Assembly: GCA_001600695.1 (NCBI GenBank)
Contig: BCKQ01000001.1
Location: 2,136,722-2,200,721 of the forward strand
Reading direction: 5' to 3'
Source of the DNA: Ascoidea asiatica
Taxonomy: Eukaryota; Ascomycota; Saccharomycetes; Ascoideales; Ascoideaceae
DNA length: 64,000 nt
Shown here: positions 63,819 through 64,000 of the stretch, one piece after another
Layout of the letters: every line of letters begins with the position of its first letter
Position numbering within the stretch: the stretch's first letter is position 1
Notes under the pieces: generated by a model
Database searches by the model: none
What the model saw: only the letters and a program-made list of their open reading frames with translations
What the model was told of the DNA's origin: nothing
Program-made: the position numbers and the translations under genes

Positions 63819-64000
63819 GTATGTTTATCATTATATTTACAGAAATGAAAAATTGAAAATGTGAAAAAAAAAACATAAAAGCTCTTATGAATTATAAGGA
63901 TTATTGAAGAAAAGGATGAGATAGAAGGAGTAAAGATTAAAGATTAAGATTATTATCAAGATTAAGATTTTGATTAAGATTAAGATTATAATTATTATTG
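63819..64000 (+). other. YRA1 intron 2, 5' part
   Basis: GTATGT at 63819-63824 directly after the 30-nt exon 2; no acceptor in the remaining 182 nt, so the intron continues past the window. The visible end is a run of AAGATTAAGATT repeats. The position (after QDAIK) matches the single long intron of S. cerevisiae YRA1 after QDAVR, recalled from memory. Confidence 0.8.

Noticed and set aside
1-64000. CRISPR arrays, rRNA genes, complete retrotransposons, bacterial-type operons
   Set aside because: None seen. All regular repeats are microsatellites or minisatellites and no reverse transcriptase or integrase frame is present.

Overview
The window reads as nuclear DNA of a budding yeast (Saccharomycotina). 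It is extremely AT-rich and has compact intron-poor genes. The introns start with GTATGT and carry TACTAAC-like branch points, and many proteins contain long asparagine/serine runs encoded by AAT/TTA microsatellites. The genes are single-copy yeast families: PMA1, MMM1, OST4, RIO2, RIT1, PRS5, SAT4, CCC1, MAM3, FMP52, YRA1. An apparent complex I accessory subunit and an S. pombe-type Cdc14 (septation network) protein argue for a lineage outside Saccharomycetaceae. Two CTG codons fit leucine best (a membrane-helix position and a paralogue column holding TTA), but that is too little to settle the genetic code.

Layout. 1-9.9 kb: a membrane-anchored, catalytically degenerate acyl-CoA-synthetase-like protein; an FSFG nucleoporin (NUP1-like); a two-exon complex I subunit; RIO2; and the 37-residue OST4. 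9.9-23 kb: a large ArAE/FUSC-family membrane protein, CCC1, an AXL1-like M16 protease and MMM1. 23-35 kb: SAT4/HAL4 kinase, MAM3, PRS5 and Cdc14(SIN)-like. 35-42.8 kb: long intergenic regions around RIT1 and a small probable mitochondrial protein, with three clusters of hairpins that may be structured RNAs and a 29-bp inverted-repeat element. 42.8-52 kb: PMA1, PTI1-like and an SRO9/SLF1-like La-motif protein. 53-61.5 kb: two tandem VHC1-type cation-chloride cotransporter genes. 62-64 kb: FMP52 and the 5' part of YRA1, whose second intron runs off the window. I support 22 protein-coding genes, one of them partial.

How the genes relate. They are independently transcribed, mostly as divergent or convergent pairs. 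A recurring theme, perhaps by chance, is ion homeostasis: PMA1 (proton gradient), SAT4 (in S. cerevisiae a regulator of potassium uptake), two VHC1 paralogues (vacuolar K-Cl), CCC1 (vacuolar iron/manganese) and MAM3 (metal-related CNNM family). Promoters often contain stretches visibly richer in GC than the coding regions. They share short motifs: CACGTG/CACATG, AGCCCTAA, TACCGGTA and GTGGCGC. The least explained parts are the hairpin clusters at 36.2, 39.5 and 40.5-40.8 kb, the inverted-repeat element at 42.1 kb and the GC-rich block at 27.5-28.0 kb.
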